Counted from the stretch's first letter, positions 51,584 through 61,297 are shown. The stretch: 64,000 bases of DNA from Chloroflexota bacterium (GCA_028875225.1 JAPPFB010000021.1:18168-82167); one strand, 5' to 3'. Numbers and translations are program-made. Notes: generated from the sequence alone by a model not told the origin.

Positions 51584-52534
51584 TCATGATGCGGCTCTGG
51601 CGCCCGGCACCGCGACCCGTTCGAGGACATCGTCGACCACCGTGCGGGCATCCTGATTTCGCACCTGGGCCGAGGGGCTGAGAATGATGCGGTGGCCCAG
51701 CGCCGCGTGGGCCAGCGCCTTGATGTCGTCGGGAATCACATAGTCGCGACCGGCCAACAGGGCCGACGCCTGCGCACAGCGGAAGAGCGCCAGCGACCCA
51801 CGCGGCGACGCGCCGAGGTAGACCGCTTCGTGCGAACGGGTCGCCGCAACCAGCTGGACGGCGTACTGCTTGAGCTGCGGATCGACCCAGATGTCGCGGG
51901 TCACCCGGTGAATCTCTCGGACCTCCTCGGGCGATGTCACCGGTGTCAGCGATTCGATCGGATGTTGCTGCTGTTGACCTTCGAGTACGGCGACCTCGTC
52001 ATTGGCGTCGGGATAGCCGAGATGAATGCGCAGCAGGAAGCGGTCGAGCTGCGCCTCAGGCAGGGGGAACGTGCCTTCGTACTCGACCGGGTTCTGAGTC
52101 GCCATGACCATGAATGGCGGCGGCAAGGGGCGGGTGACGCCGTCCGCGGTGATCTGCCGTTCCTCCATCGCCTCCAGCAGCGCCGACTGTGTTTTGGGGG
52201 TGGCCCGATTGATCTCGTCGGCCAGCACGATCTGCGAGTAGACGGGACCGTGCCGCCATTCAAAGTCTTGCGTTTTCTGGTTGTAGACCGACACGCCGGT
52301 GACATCGGACGGCAACAGGTCGGGAGTGAACTGAATCCGGTTGAATGTGCAACCGGTGGAGACCGCCAGCGCCCGAGCGAGCATCGTTTTGCCCGTTCCC
52401 GGGACATCCTCAATCAACAGGTGGCCGTCGGCGACCAGCGCGATGACTGCCTGCCGCACTTCTCTCGTCTTGCCCAGGATGACGCGCTCGACGTTGGCCA
52501 CCACACTGAGGAGCACGGTTCGGGGATCGTCCAT
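51584..52534 (-). CDS. MoxR-family AAA+ ATPase 2
   Basis: 316 residues without the N-terminal extension of copy 1. Walker A DVPGTGKT (43-50), Walker [11 protein letters not shown] with D106/E107, sensor 1 [20 protein letters not shown]. First gene of the moxR-DUF58-TgpA module, the common arrangement for this type. The differing P-loop of the other MoxR (GLAKS against GTGKT) shows that the two belong to different MoxR subfamilies rather than to a recent duplication. Confidence 0.93.
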   Translation of the reverse strand: MDDPRTVLLSVVANVERVILGKTREVRQAVIALVADGHLLIEDVPGTGKTMLARALAVSTGCTFNRIQFTPDLLPSDVTGVSVYNQKTQDFEWRHGPVYSQIVLADEINRATPKTQSALLEAMEERQITADGVTRPLPPPFMVMATQNPVEYEGTFPLPEAQLDRFLLRIHLGYPDANDEVAVLEGQQQQHPIESLTPVTSPEEVREIHRVTRDIWVDPQLKQYAVQLVAATRSHEAVYLGASPRGSLALFRCAQASALLAGRDYVIPDDIKALAHAALGHRIILSPSAQVRNQDARTVVDDVLERVAVPGARAAS

Positions 52535-52632
52535 CGGGGAGTTCTCCGCTTACAGGTCTGCCGCTGATGGCGCTCACGACGAGCCAGCCGTCACGAACCC
52601 AAGCGGCCTCCGACATCTGGTCTGAGGGACAC

Positions 52633-52661
52633 TTGATGAGAGCGTAGCCGATGTCTGTAAA
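52633..52661 (+). promoter_or_regulatory. Possible promoter of the M23 peptidase gene
   Basis: TTGATG (52633-52638), a 17-base spacer and TGTAAA (52656-52661), each 4/6 to consensus. Transcription would start about 8 bases before the ATG at 52676, giving an almost leaderless message; no Shine-Dalgarno sequence is present. Confidence 0.35.
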
Positions 52662-52675
52662 GTAGTTCTGTCGGT

Positions 52676-53830
52676 ATGTCCCATTCGGATGAACTCACGA
52701 AGGAACAACGGGGGTTGCCACTGCAATCGCCCTCCTATCCGCTCCGGCTGAGCCGACGGACCGTGTTGCGTGCGCTGGTCGGCGCCGGCGCCGGCGTGTT
52801 GCTGACCGCGTGTGGCGGCGACCGCCTCGACCCCTTCGCGAGCAACGGGCAGCCGACGCCTCCGCCGTCCAGATCGGCGGACGAGGCCGCAGGGGCGGCC
52901 CAACCACAGTCCCAGGTCGATCAGGCAACCTCTCAGTCAGGCGAGCAGGCCGATGGCGGCGTTGAACTGCCCGAGCCGCTGGTCTACATCATCCCCAGTC
53001 CAGCCTCGCAGGGACAGACGGTGCTCGTTCTGATCGAAGCGCCCGGCGCGCATGCGGCGTCGCTGTCGTGGCAGGGTCAGGCGTTCTCGCTGCTCAAGAG
53101 CGAGGAGCGCTTCCTGGGCTTCTTCGGCATCGACGCCAATGCACCGGTCGGCCCCCAGTCGCTCGGCGTCGCCGTCTGGGGTCCGCGGGGCGAGCAGCTG
53201 CTCTGGCAGGAGACGGTAATCGAGATCGAATCGGTGGAGTGGACGATCGACAACATCCAGATCGACGGTCCCAATGCGGCGCTGCTCGAGCCGGCTATTC
53301 GCCGGGCCGACGAGACGGCCAGGCTCCCGTTTCAGTCGAGCCTGACGCCGCAGCTGCACTGGTTGGGCGTGTTCGATCCGCCGTCCGACGGGCAGATCAC
53401 CGCCCTCTACGGTGAGCAGCGTTCGTTCAACGGCGGACCGATCGAGGAGTACCACACCGGCATTGACTTCGGCGGCGAGACCGGTTCGTCCGTGACCGCG
53501 GCGAACAGCGGCATCGTCAGTTGGGCAGGTCGCACGAGGCGCCGCGGCAACGGCATCATCGTCGACCATGGCGCAGGCGTTTTCACCGGCTACTACCACC
53601 TGTCCGAAGTGCTGCAGACGGCGGGCGAGGTGGTCGAGCAAGGCGATCTGATCGCGCGGATGGGCGCCACCGGACTGGCCACCGGTCCGCACTTGCACTG
53701 GGAGGTGGTCGTCCGCGGGATCACTGTCAATCCACTGCCCTGGCTGCAGCTCCTGGAATTTCCGGACCCGTTCCAGGAGTTGAACCCCACCAACGCGCTC
53801 ACATCGACGAACCTGGCCCAGGGTTCGTAA
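52676..53830 (+). CDS. M23-family peptidoglycan endopeptidase, Tat-exported lipoprotein
   Basis: 384 residues. The N-terminus has a twin-arginine motif (SRRTVLRAL, R27-R28), a hydrophobic core and the lipobox LTAC with C46, so it should leave folded through Tat and be lipid-anchored. Then come a Pro/Ser/Gln-rich spacer, a beta domain (~100-190) and the M23 domain. The Zn ligands H260 and D264 (HTGIDF), H308 (YYHLS) and H341 in PHLHWEV are all present, so it should be an active LytM-type enzyme cutting peptide cross-links. The neighbouring MoxR/TgpA module also concerns the envelope. Confidence 0.9.
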   Translation: MSHSDELTKEQRGLPLQSPSYPLRLSRRTVLRALVGAGAGVLLTACGGDRLDPFASNGQPTPPPSRSADEAAGAAQPQSQVDQATSQSGEQADGGVELPEPLVYIIPSPASQGQTVLVLIEAPGAHAASLSWQGQAFSLLKSEERFLGFFGIDANAPVGPQSLGVAVWGPRGEQLLWQETVIEIESVEWTIDNIQIDGPNAALLEPAIRRADETARLPFQSSLTPQLHWLGVFDPPSDGQITALYGEQRSFNGGPIEEYHTGIDFGGETGSSVTAANSGIVSWAGRTRRRGNGIIVDHGAGVFTGYYHLSEVLQTAGEVVEQGDLIARMGATGLATGPHLHWEVVVRGITVNPLPWLQLLEFPDPFQELNPTNALTSTNLAQGS

Positions 53831-53846
53831 GTCGAGGAACCTCGAC
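53831..53846. terminator. Perfect palindrome after the M23 gene
   Basis: GTCGAGG-AA-CCTCGAC begins on the base after the stop codon: 7 perfect pairs around 2 bases. It lies between convergent genes (M23 and rsmE) and has no T tract. Confidence 0.45.
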
Positions 53847-53875
53847 CCGCGGACCGGCGCGGCGCAACGGCCGCT

Positions 53876-54679
53876 TTACGATCGCGCCGCCTCCAGCGTC
53901 AATGCAATGGCGATAATCGCGGCTGTCTCCGCTCTCAGGGGGCGATTGCCGAGCGAGATCGGTTGCCAGCCGTGATTCCGGGCGAGCTCGGCCTCCTCCG
54001 GTGTGTAGCCACCCTCGGGTCCGATCAACAGATGCACGGGGTCTGGTTCCGGCAGGCCGTCGTCTCGCCGCTGCTGGAAGATCGGCGCGATGCGTTGATC
54101 CGGCTCGAGCGCTGACGCCAAGAGGCGCACCGTGTTCGGTCCTGCAGGTTCCTGGACCAAGTCGACCACTTCGACCGGCGCGTGGATTTCGGGTCGGTAC
54201 TCGCGACGGCACTGCTCGGCAGCCTCGGTCGCCAGCCGCCGCCATCGGTGCAGGCGCTGCGCCGCGTCGCCGCGGATGATCGCGCGCTGCGACCAGACCG
54301 GGCGAATCTCATCGACGCCGAGCTCGGTCGCCTTTTCGATCATGAAGTCATATCGCTGGGGACGAATCAGGGAAGCTGAGATGACGATCCGCGGCGGAGG
54401 CAACGGCTGCAGTGGTCGGCTTGCTTCAATCCGGCAAATGACGTCATCGCGGGTGACTCGCTCAACCGACGCGCGGTAGAGACGATCGGTGATGGGATGC
54501 ACCAGTTCCAGCGCGTCGTCGCGACGGATCCGCATGACCCGCTTGAGCCGATTCGCCTTGCCGCCGCTGATCGTGATCGCGTCGTCTTCCACGCGCGTGG
54601 ATTCGTCGAGGAAGTAGCGCGGTACCAGCCCGCTCGCTCGATCGTCATCGATCGCCGGATCGTCATAGTGACGAGTCAT
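53876..54679 (-). CDS. rsmE: 16S rRNA m3U1498 methyltransferase
   Basis: SPOUT-class enzyme that methylates U1498 of 16S rRNA using SAM. 267 residues, slightly long through a polar N-terminal extension. Seen: KATELGVDEIRPVWSQRAI, EAAEQCRREYRPEI, the SAM-knot LLIGPEGGYTPEEAELA and LGNRPLRAETAAI. In Bacillus and relatives rsmE follows dnaJ-prmA directly; here an SDR gene on the other strand separates it from prmA. Confidence 0.93.
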   Translation of the reverse strand: MTRHYDDPAIDDDRASGLVPRYFLDESTRVEDDAITISGGKANRLKRVMRIRRDDALELVHPITDRLYRASVERVTRDDVICRIEASRPLQPLPPPRIVISASLIRPQRYDFMIEKATELGVDEIRPVWSQRAIIRGDAAQRLHRWRRLATEAAEQCRREYRPEIHAPVEVVDLVQEPAGPNTVRLLASALEPDQRIAPIFQQRRDDGLPEPDPVHLLIGPEGGYTPEEAELARNHGWQPISLGNRPLRAETAAIIAIALTLEAARS

Positions 54680-54729
54680 GACGCCGAGACCTTCTCAGGC
54701 TCGATCCGGGGCAACACCGTGATCGAGCA

Positions 54730-54758
54730 TTAGACTCCGCTGGGACAGAAACTGTACT
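54730..54758 (+). promoter_or_regulatory. Possible promoter of the SDR gene
   Basis: TTAGAC (54730-54735), 17-base spacer and TGTACT (54753-54758), each 4/6 to consensus, in the 125-base divergent gap between rsmE and the SDR gene. Confidence 0.3.
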
Positions 54759-54804
54759 ACTTCCGCGCCGGCAAGCTCAGAGCACGCAAGGGATGGGGCA
54801 CGTC

Positions 54805-55584
54805 ATGGATCTCGGACTCAGAGGCAAAGTGGCGATTGTCACCGGCGGTTCGGAGGGCATCGGTCGGGCGACGGCGATCCTGTTCGCGCAGGAGGGGGCC
54901 AGCGTCGCGATCGGAGCGCGGCGTCAGGGACCGCTCGATGAGGCGCGGGAGGCTGTTGAAGCGGTCGGCGGGGACTGCCTGGCGATGTCGATGGACGTCA
55001 CCTCGGACGATGACTGCGAGCGCCTGGTGGCGGCCACGATCGAGCGCTTCGGCGGCGTCGACATCCTGATCAACAATGCCGGCCAGTCGTCATCCGGGAT
55101 GATCGAGTCGCATGACATCGAGACCTGGGCGGTCGACCTCGACCTCAAGCTCTACGGGGCGATCCGCCTGGCCAAGCTCTGCGCGCCGTCGATGCGCGAA
55201 CGCGGAGGCGGACGAATCGTCAACCTGCTCAACATCGGCTGCAAGACGCCCGGCGCCGGCTCGATGCCGACGGCCGCCTCGCGCGCCGCCGGGCTGGCCA
55301 TGACCAAGGCGCTGAGCAAAGAGGTGGCGGCCGACCAGATCCTGGTCAATGCGGCCTGCATCGGGTCGGTCGACTCGGCGCAGTGGCACGGCTTCCACGA
55401 GGCGCAGATGCCCGACGCCACCTACGAGGAGTTCCTCGACAGCGTCGGCGAGCGGATTCCGGTCAAGCGGATCGGCACTTCCGAGGAGGCGGCCAACATG
55501 ATCGTCTTCCTCGCCTCGGGCGCGGCCAGCTTCATCTCGGGCTGCGCGATCAATATCGACGGCGGCGCCTCGCCGGCCTGGTAG
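54805..55584 (+). CDS. SDR-family protein without the catalytic tetrad
   Basis: 259 residues, Rossmann fold. Cofactor motif TGGSEGIG (13-20) and NNAG are intact, and the C-terminal GCAINIDGGASP is typical. The catalytic Ser-Tyr-Lys positions are changed: VNLLNIG replaces VNISS, and PTAASRAAG replaces the P-x-YSASKAA block, so the Tyr is T156 and the Lys is R160. Such a protein can bind NAD(P) but should not do the usual reaction. The ATG at 54805 (MDLGLRGKVA) is preferred to one 12 bases earlier. It sits alone between prmA and rsmE on the opposite strand. Confidence 0.85.
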   Translation: MDLGLRGKVAIVTGGSEGIGRATAILFAQEGASVAIGARRQGPLDEAREAVEAVGGDCLAMSMDVTSDDDCERLVAATIERFGGVDILINNAGQSSSGMIESHDIETWAVDLDLKLYGAIRLAKLCAPSMRERGGGRIVNLLNIGCKTPGAGSMPTAASRAAGLAMTKALSKEVAADQILVNAACIGSVDSAQWHGFHEAQMPDATYEEFLDSVGERIPVKRIGTSEEAANMIVFLASGAASFISGCAINIDGGASPAW

Positions 55585-55598
55585 GCGGAGAGTTTGCT

Positions 55599-56468
55599 CT
55601 ACGAGGCGGCGCCGAAAAGCAGCGCGCGCCACTCATCCTCCGTGCGGACAGTCTGAAGCTGCAGACTTCTGTTGGTCAGTGCAGTCGCTACCTCGTCCTG
55701 ACGTGGCGCGATCAGTCCGCTCACGATCAGTCTGCCGCCCGGTATCAGTGCGGTCGCCAGATCTTCGGCCAGGTACTGCAACAGATCGGCCGTGAGGTTC
55801 GCGACCACGAGGTCGAACTGCTCGTCTGTCGGAATAGAGCCTTCCTGCACCCGAATGCGCTGGGCAAGCCGATTCTGACGCACGGTCTGACGCGCGGCGT
55901 CCACGGCGAGCGTGTCGATGTCAGTTGCGACGACCGACGCCGCTCCGAGCTGCGCTGCCGCGACCGCGAGAATCCCGCTGCCGGTTCCGACGTCCAGCAC
56001 TCGCTCACCGCCCTGGATTTGTTCCGCAAGTAGACCAAGACAGAGCCGCGTCGATTGGTGCTGTCCGGTGCCGAAGGCGAGTCCGGGCACGAGGTCAATG
56101 ACGATCTCGTCCGGCTTGCCGGTGTATGGGATATGCGGTGGTCGAACGACGATGGTTCGGAGGCCGGGGATCCGAACGATCTCGAAGTGGTCATGCCAGG
56201 CGGTGCGCCAGTCTCGATCCGGCAGTTGCGCAACCACGAGGGTCGGCTGTTCTCCCAGCAGTTGCGCCGCCGATTCGCGCAGCGACGGCTCGATCTCGTT
56301 CCACTGGTCGACGGTCAGATAGCCGACCACCTCGGCCCGCTCGGTGCGATTGTCGTGGCCGGGCCAGGGTTCTTCCGTCGGTTCGTCCAGCAGGTACTCG
56401 ACGCTGGAGTTGTGAACCCCGGCCAGCTCCCAGGCGGCGACGGCGAGTTCGACCTGCGCTGCTACCAC
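55599..56468 (-). CDS. prmA: Ribosomal protein L11 methyltransferase
   Basis: Methylates ribosomal protein L11 with SAM. About 289 residues. GTGQHQSTRLCL (substrate and SAM entry), VLDVGTGSGILAVAAAQLGA (motif I), DIDTLAVDAARQ and VVANLTADLL identify it. The start is uncertain: GTG at 56468 is the first usual codon after dnaJ ends, but the family's first strand (LLRVSINVV) begins about 7 codons earlier, where only CTG (56489) is available. Last gene of the heat-shock run, 34 bases or less after dnaJ. Confidence 0.88.
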   Translation of the reverse strand: MVAAQVELAVAAWELAGVHNSSVEYLLDEPTEEPWPGHDNRTERAEVVGYLTVDQWNEIEPSLRESAAQLLGEQPTLVVAQLPDRDWRTAWHDHFEIVRIPGLRTIVVRPPHIPYTGKPDEIVIDLVPGLAFGTGQHQSTRLCLGLLAEQIQGGERVLDVGTGSGILAVAAAQLGAASVVATDIDTLAVDAARQTVRQNRLAQRIRVQEGSIPTDEQFDLVVANLTADLLQYLAEDLATALIPGGRLIVSGLIAPRQDEVATALTNRSLQLQTVRTEDEWRALLFGAAS

Positions 56469-56502
56469 GTTGATTGAGACTCGAAGCAGAGCGGGCGGCC
56501 GA

Positions 56503-57627
56503 CTAATTGGAGAACGCTCCACGGATGCGGGAGAAGACGCCGTCTTCTTCGCCGCCGGCGCTGGTCGGCACGTCGAGTTCCTCGGCCAGCTGCTCAAACA
56601 GCTCGCGCTGACGGCTGGACAACTTCGTCGGCACTTCGACCACGACATGCACGCGCATGTCCCCGCGGCCGCGTCCGCGCAGGTGAGGAACGCCCTGTCC
56701 GCGCAGGCGGAACTCGTGGCCATGCTGCGTCCCGGCGGGCACGTTGAGCGGTTGCGCATGACCGTCGATTCCGGGGATGTTCACCTCATCGCCGAGGACG
56801 GCCTGTGCGACATTGAGATGCAACGGCAGGATGAGATCGTTGCCGTCGCGAATGAACGTCTCGTGAGGCTGCACGTTGATGTCGACGTAGAGATTGCCGG
56901 CCGGACCGCCGCGCAGACCGGCGTCGCCCTCGCCCGAGAGGCGCATCTGGGCGCCATCGGTCACGCCGGGCGGGATCTTCACCTTGAGCCGGCGGTTGCG
57001 CTGCTCGCGGCCGATGCCGCCGCAGGACTTGCAGGGATGCTCAATCACCGTGCCTTCGCCCTCACAGGGCTCACAGGGCGCGACGTTGACGAAGCGGCCG
57101 AAGACGTTGCTCTGCGTACGCCGCACTTCGCCCGAGCCGCCGCAGTACTCGCAGGCGACCCGTTGCGTCCCCGGTTCGCCTCCCGAGCCGCCGCAGACTG
57201 TGCAGTGTTCCAGCCGCGAAGCGCGAATCTCCTCTTCGCAACCAAAGACAGCCTCTTCGAAATCAAGCTCGATCTGGATGCGCAGATCGCCTCCGCGGAT
57301 CGGTCCCGCGGCGCGGCGGCCTCCGAAGAAGGCGTCGAAGATGTCGCCGAAGCCGCCGAAATCGAAGCCTTCGAAGCCCGTCCCCTGGGCAAACGCGCCG
57401 ACCGAGCCGTACTGGTCGTACTTGGCCTTCTTTTCGGGGTCGGAGAGCACCTCGTAGGCAGCCGCAATGCGCTTGAACTTGGCCTCCGAGGCCTCCTTCT
57501 GCGCCGGATCGGTCACCCGGTCGGGATGATGTTCCATCGCCAGCTTGCGAAACGCCCGCCGGATCTCATCCTGCGACGCCTCGCGAGAGAGGCCAAGAAT
57601 CTCATAGAAGTCGTCAGATTGAGCCAT
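56503..57627 (-). CDS. dnaJ: Chaperone DnaJ (Hsp40)
   Basis: Brings unfolded clients to DnaK and stimulates its ATPase. 374 residues, full type I architecture: J domain with HPD at 34-36, a short Gly/Phe region (EGFDFGGFGD), four zinc repeats (CTVCGGSGG, CEYCGGSGE, CEPCEGEG, CKSCGGIG) and the C-terminal client domain. One of the four zinc repeats has Glu where the first Gly normally stands. Follows dnaK by 85 bases. Confidence 0.96.
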   Translation of the reverse strand: MAQSDDFYEILGLSREASQDEIRRAFRKLAMEHHPDRVTDPAQKEASEAKFKRIAAAYEVLSDPEKKAKYDQYGSVGAFAQGTGFEGFDFGGFGDIFDAFFGGRRAAGPIRGGDLRIQIELDFEEAVFGCEEEIRASRLEHCTVCGGSGGEPGTQRVACEYCGGSGEVRRTQSNVFGRFVNVAPCEPCEGEGTVIEHPCKSCGGIGREQRNRRLKVKIPPGVTDGAQMRLSGEGDAGLRGGPAGNLYVDINVQPHETFIRDGNDLILPLHLNVAQAVLGDEVNIPGIDGHAQPLNVPAGTQHGHEFRLRGQGVPHLRGRGRGDMRVHVVVEVPTKLSSRQRELFEQLAEELDVPTSAGGEEDGVFSRIRGAFSN

Positions 57628-57712
57628 CAGGCCATTTCGTCGTTAGGCGCGGAAGTGCGATCAGGGTACTGCCAAGCGGTGTTGCCAGACGAAGTAGGGC
57701 CACTGTCTTGGG

Positions 57713-59605
57713 CTACACCTCGCGGAATTCGCCTTCGACGGTGTCATCGTCGGGCGGCGGGGCTGCTCCGGCGGCGTCGGCGGTGGCTCCGGCTGGTTCT
57801 TGCTGACCGTAGATTTTTTCTCCGACCTTCATCAGGGTCGAGTTGAGGTCGTCGAGGGCTGACTGGATCGGCGCCGCGTCCTCCGACTCGAGCGTGCCGC
57901 GGAGCGCCTCGATCTTGCCCTGCATCTCGGTCTTGAGTTCGTCGTCGATCTTGTCTTCCTGGTCGCTCAGCACCTTCTCCGCCTCGTAGGCGGTGGTCTC
58001 AGCGCGGTTGCGGACCTCGGCCAGCTCGCGTATGCGCTTGTCTTCTTCCGCGTGCTCCTCGGCGTCGCGCTGCATCTCTGCGATCTCGTCGTCCGAGAGT
58101 CCCGACGAGCCCTGGATTGTGATCCGCTGCTCCTTGCCGGTGCCCTTGTCCTGGGCGCCGACATTGAGGATGCCATTGGCGTCGATATCGAAGGTGACCT
58201 CGATCTGCGGCATGCCGCGCGGGGCGGGCAGGATGCCGTCGAGGATGAAGCGGCCCAGCGACTTGTTGCCGCCGGCGATCTCGCGCTCGCCCTGGAGTAC
58301 GTGGATTTCAACCTGCGACTGGTTGTCGGCGGCGGTCGAGAAGACCTGCGACTTCGAGGTCGGAATCGTCGTGTTCCTGGGAATCAGCGGGGTCGAAACG
58401 CCGCCCAGGGTCTCAATGCCCAGCGTCAGCGGCGTGACATCGAGCAACAGGACGTCCTTGACCTCACCGCGCAGCACACCGGCCTGGATCGCGGCGCCCA
58501 GCGCCACGACCTCGTCCGGGTTGACCCCTCGATGCGGCTCCTTGTTGAAGAACTGCTCCACCTTCTGCTGGACCAGCGGCATTCGCGTCTGCCCGCCGAC
58601 CAGCACGACTTCGTCGACCTGGTCGCGGCTGATGCCGGCGTCGTCGAGCGCGTTGCGGCAGGGCTCAAGCGTGCTCTCGACCAGGTCGAGGACAAGTTGT
58701 TCGAGTTGCGCGCGGGTCAGCGTGTGGGTGAAGTGCTTGGGACCTGACGCGTCGGCCGTGATGTAGGGCAGGTTGATTTCGGTTGACTGCGTGGTTGAGA
58801 GTTCGACCTTGGCCCGCTCGGCGGCCTCCTTGAGCCGCTGCAGCGCCATCCGGTCCTGCGACAGATCGATCGCCTGTTCCTTGCGGAATGCGTCGACCAG
58901 GTAGTCCATCAGGCGCTGATCGAAGTCGTCGCCGCCCAGGAACGTATTGCCGTTGGTCGAACGGACCTGGAACGTGCCTTCGCCCAGCTCGAGGATCGAG
59001 ATGTCGAACGTGCCGCCGCCGAGGTCGTAGACGGCGATGTAGTGATCTTCCGTTTTTTCGAGGCCATAGGCCAGCGAGGCGGCGGTCGGTTCGTTGATGA
59101 TTCGTAGCACGTTGAGTCCGGCAATCCGGCCGGCGTCCTTGGTGGCGTTGCGCTGCGAGTCGTCGAAATAGGCAGGGACGGTGATCACCGCCTCATTGAC
59201 GGTCTCGCCGAGGTAGGCTTCGGCGTCAGCCTTGAGCTTTTGCAGGACCATGGCCGCAATCTCGGGAGGCGAGTACGGGTTGCCGCCCATGTTCACGCGG
59301 GCGTCGCTGTTCTCGGCGGCGTCGACGACGTACGGCAATCTGCCGATCGCGCCCTGCACGTCGGGATCCTCAAAGCGCCGGCCCATCAGCCGCTTGACCG
59401 AGAACAGGGTGTCCTCGGGATTGGTGACCGCCTGACGCTTGGCGGCCGTGCCGACGATCCGCTCGCCGGTCTTGGTCAACGCCACGACCGACGGCGTGGT
59501 GCGATTGCCTTCAGCGTTCGGGATTACGGTCGGCTCGCCGCCTTCCATGACGGCGACGGCGGAGTTGGTGGTGCCGAGGTCGATGCCAATCACTCGTCCG
59601 GGCAT
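57713..59605 (-). CDS. dnaK: Chaperone DnaK (Hsp70)
   Basis: ATP-dependent folding chaperone, about 630 residues. [14 protein letters not shown] at the start, [26 protein letters not shown] and the substrate-binding part ([17 protein letters not shown]) are all standard; the lid is followed by a short acidic end ([12 protein letters not shown]). The ATG at 59605 has AGGAG 7 bases in front and lies 10 bases after the grpE stop. An in-frame start 93 bases earlier would read the grpE repeat tail out of frame (Gln/Thr-rich) and is rejected. Confidence 0.97.
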   Translation of the reverse strand: MPGRVIGIDLGTTNSAVAVMEGGEPTVIPNAEGNRTTPSVVALTKTGERIVGTAAKRQAVTNPEDTLFSVKRLMGRRFEDPDVQGAIGRLPYVVDAAENSDARVNMGGNPYSPPEIAAMVLQKLKADAEAYLGETVNEAVITVPAYFDDSQRNATKDAGRIAGLNVLRIINEPTAASLAYGLEKTEDHYIAVYDLGGGTFDISILELGEGTFQVRSTNGNTFLGGDDFDQRLMDYLVDAFRKEQAIDLSQDRMALQRLKEAAERAKVELSTTQSTEINLPYITADASGPKHFTHTLTRAQLEQLVLDLVESTLEPCRNALDDAGISRDQVDEVVLVGGQTRMPLVQQKVEQFFNKEPHRGVNPDEVVALGAAIQAGVLRGEVKDVLLLDVTPLTLGIETLGGVSTPLIPRNTTIPTSKSQVFSTAADNQSQVEIHVLQGEREIAGGNKSLGRFILDGILPAPRGMPQIEVTFDIDANGILNVGAQDKGTGKEQRITIQGSSGLSDDEIAEMQRDAEEHAEEDKRIRELAEVRNRAETTAYEAEKVLSDQEDKIDDELKTEMQGKIEALRGTLESEDAAPIQSALDDLNSTLMKVGEKIYGQQEPAGATADAAGAAPPPDDDTVEGEFREV

Positions 59606-59615
59606 GTGAGCGCTC

Positions 59616-60215
59616 CTACTCGCTAGCTTCTGCTGCTGCTTCGTCTGCTGTGTCTGCGGTGTCTGTTGTGTCTGTTGATTCGATCGAGCCGTCGCCAACC
59701 ATCACCTGCGTCGCCCGCAGGATGCGACTCCCGACGGTGTAGCCGGTGCGCAGGACCGCCACGATCTCGTCGCGCTGTCCTGGCAGTTGTCCCACCGCCT
59801 CGTGGAATTCTGGATTAAACGACTGATCGACTGTCTCGATTCGCTTGACCTGCTGGCGCAACAGCAGGGCGTTGAGTTTCTGTGAGATCAGCTCGACGCC
59901 TTGCCGCCAGGGGTCGTCGGCGTGGGCGTCCTCCGCCGGCGCCTCGCGGTTGGCGCGTTCGAAGTCGTCGGCCAGGTCGAGCAGGTCGAGCAAAATCGCG
60001 CGCTGCGACTGCTGCACTCGGTCGCGCACGTCCTGCGCCGAGCGGCGTTTGAGATTCTCGTAGTCGGCCTGTGCCCGCTGCCAGCCGGCGTAGTTGCGCG
60101 CCGATTCCTCGCGCAGCGATTCCAGATCGTCTGCAGGGGGAGCGCCGCCGACCCCGTCGTCGGCCGACTCGAGGACTTCGTCGACCGGCTCGGCCGACTG
60201 GCTCTCGTCGCTCAT
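59616..60215 (-). CDS. grpE: Nucleotide exchange factor GrpE
   Basis: Releases ADP from DnaK. About 199 residues. Long helical dimer region ([20 protein letters not shown]), then the beta domain with [14 protein letters not shown] and [20 protein letters not shown]. The C-terminal tail is a low-complexity Thr/Asp/Ala stretch ([20 protein letters not shown]) encoded by a 9-bp repeat. The ATG at 60215 overlaps the hrcA stop by four bases, with GGAG about 7 bases upstream. Confidence 0.95.
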   Translation of the reverse strand: MSDESQSAEPVDEVLESADDGVGGAPPADDLESLREESARNYAGWQRAQADYENLKRRSAQDVRDRVQQSQRAILLDLLDLADDFERANREAPAEDAHADDPWRQGVELISQKLNALLLRQQVKRIETVDQSFNPEFHEAVGQLPGQRDEIVAVLRTGYTVGSRILRATQVMVGDGSIESTDTTDTADTADEAAAEASE

Positions 60216-61297
60216 CGATTGACTCCGTAGACCGCGTCGATCATCTCCTGGAGCAACCGGGAGTAGAAGCGCGCAGCGGCAATGCTGCGCGGGTAATTCA
60301 TTCGCGTCGGACCGATGACGCCGACGTAGCCGGGGATCTCCGGCGAGCTGGGCGCATTGGTGGAAGAGTGGTATGGCGCCAGGACGAGGGAGCAATCCTG
60401 CAGCAGCTCGGTCGGATGGTCGTCGCCGATCAGGACATGCATGCCGCCGTCCACCGTGACCTCTTCAATCACCGAAGCGGGAATCAGATCTTCCGCGGCA
60501 TGTTGGTCGACCAGTTCGATCATCTCGAGCGAACGCTCAGGCTCTTGCTGGAACTCCGGCTGAGCCATCATCCCGCCCAGACCGGCGATCGACGGGACGC
60601 CCGCTCGTTGCGCATCGCGATCGAGCACCTGGGCGAGGGTCTCCAGGACGAAATGCTCGGCCGGATGCGTGTCGGGCGTCTCGATTGCCTGCCGCGCCGC
60701 TTCGCGCACATCGGGCGCCGACCGGCCGCGAAGCATCCACGAGAGCCTGGTCGCCAGGTCGTCCAGTTCGTCAACTTCGATCGGTTGCGGCAGCGGCATC
60801 AGTTGGCGGATCATTCGGGCTTCCTGGACCACCACGATCATCAGAACCAGCAGCTCATTGAGGGAGATGAGTTCCACCTGACGGACGCGAAGCCGCTCAG
60901 GATGCGGCGGGGCGACGATGACCAGCAGGCCGAGCGATCGGGCGAGCACGGTGGCCGCCAGCTCGACCCATTCCTCGACCGACGGCGCGGCCTGGAAAAA
61001 CTGGTGCCGGACCTGCGCCTGCTCGGCCAGTCCGAGCTCGGCGTGGCCCATCAACGACTGGACGAAGTGGCGGTAGCCGCGATTCGACGGCACTCGACCG
61101 GCCGATGTGTGCGGATGCGTCAGGTACCCGCCCTGCTCCAGGGCGTGCATCTCATGGCGTATCGTGGCTGGCGACGCCGGCAGCGCGTACTTCTCCACCA
61201 CGTGACGTGACGCGACCGGCGTCGCGGTCTCGATGTAGTCCTGGATGACGAGCTGCAGAATGCCCGCGCGTCGGTCTGACAACTGTTCGGAGGTCAT
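60212..61297 (-). CDS. hrcA: Heat-inducible transcription repressor HrcA
   Basis: Binds CIRCE operators and keeps the chaperone genes off until GroEL is engaged by unfolded protein. 361 residues. N-terminal winged helix ALPASPATIRHEMHALEQGG followed by YLTHPHTSAGRVPSNRGYRH are the family marks; the GAF-like middle and C-terminal parts follow. First gene of hrcA-grpE-dnaK-dnaJ-prmA and therefore autoregulated through the CIRCE 49 bases upstream. groESL is not in this window. Confidence 0.95.
   Translation of the reverse strand: MTSEQLSDRRAGILQLVIQDYIETATPVASRHVVEKYALPASPATIRHEMHALEQGGYLTHPHTSAGRVPSNRGYRHFVQSLMGHAELGLAEQAQVRHQFFQAAPSVEEWVELAATVLARSLGLLVIVAPPHPERLRVRQVELISLNELLVLMIVVVQEARMIRQLMPLPQPIEVDELDDLATRLSWMLRGRSAPDVREAARQAIETPDTHPAEHFVLETLAQVLDRDAQRAGVPSIAGLGGMMAQPEFQQEPERSLEMIELVDQHAAEDLIPASVIEEVTVDGGMHVLIGDDHPTELLQDCSLVLAPYHSSTNAPSSPEIPGYVGVIGPTRMNYPRSIAAARFYSRLLQEMIDAVYGVNR

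Noticed and set aside
56490-56759. 90-residue N-terminal extension of PrmA
   Set aside because: It overlaps the end of dnaJ in another frame and is Cys/Ser/Arg-rich without similarity to PrmA.
59606-59698. N-terminal extension of DnaK (Gln/Thr-rich)
   Set aside because: It is the grpE repeat tail read in another frame; a good ribosome site and the standard DnaK start are at 59605.
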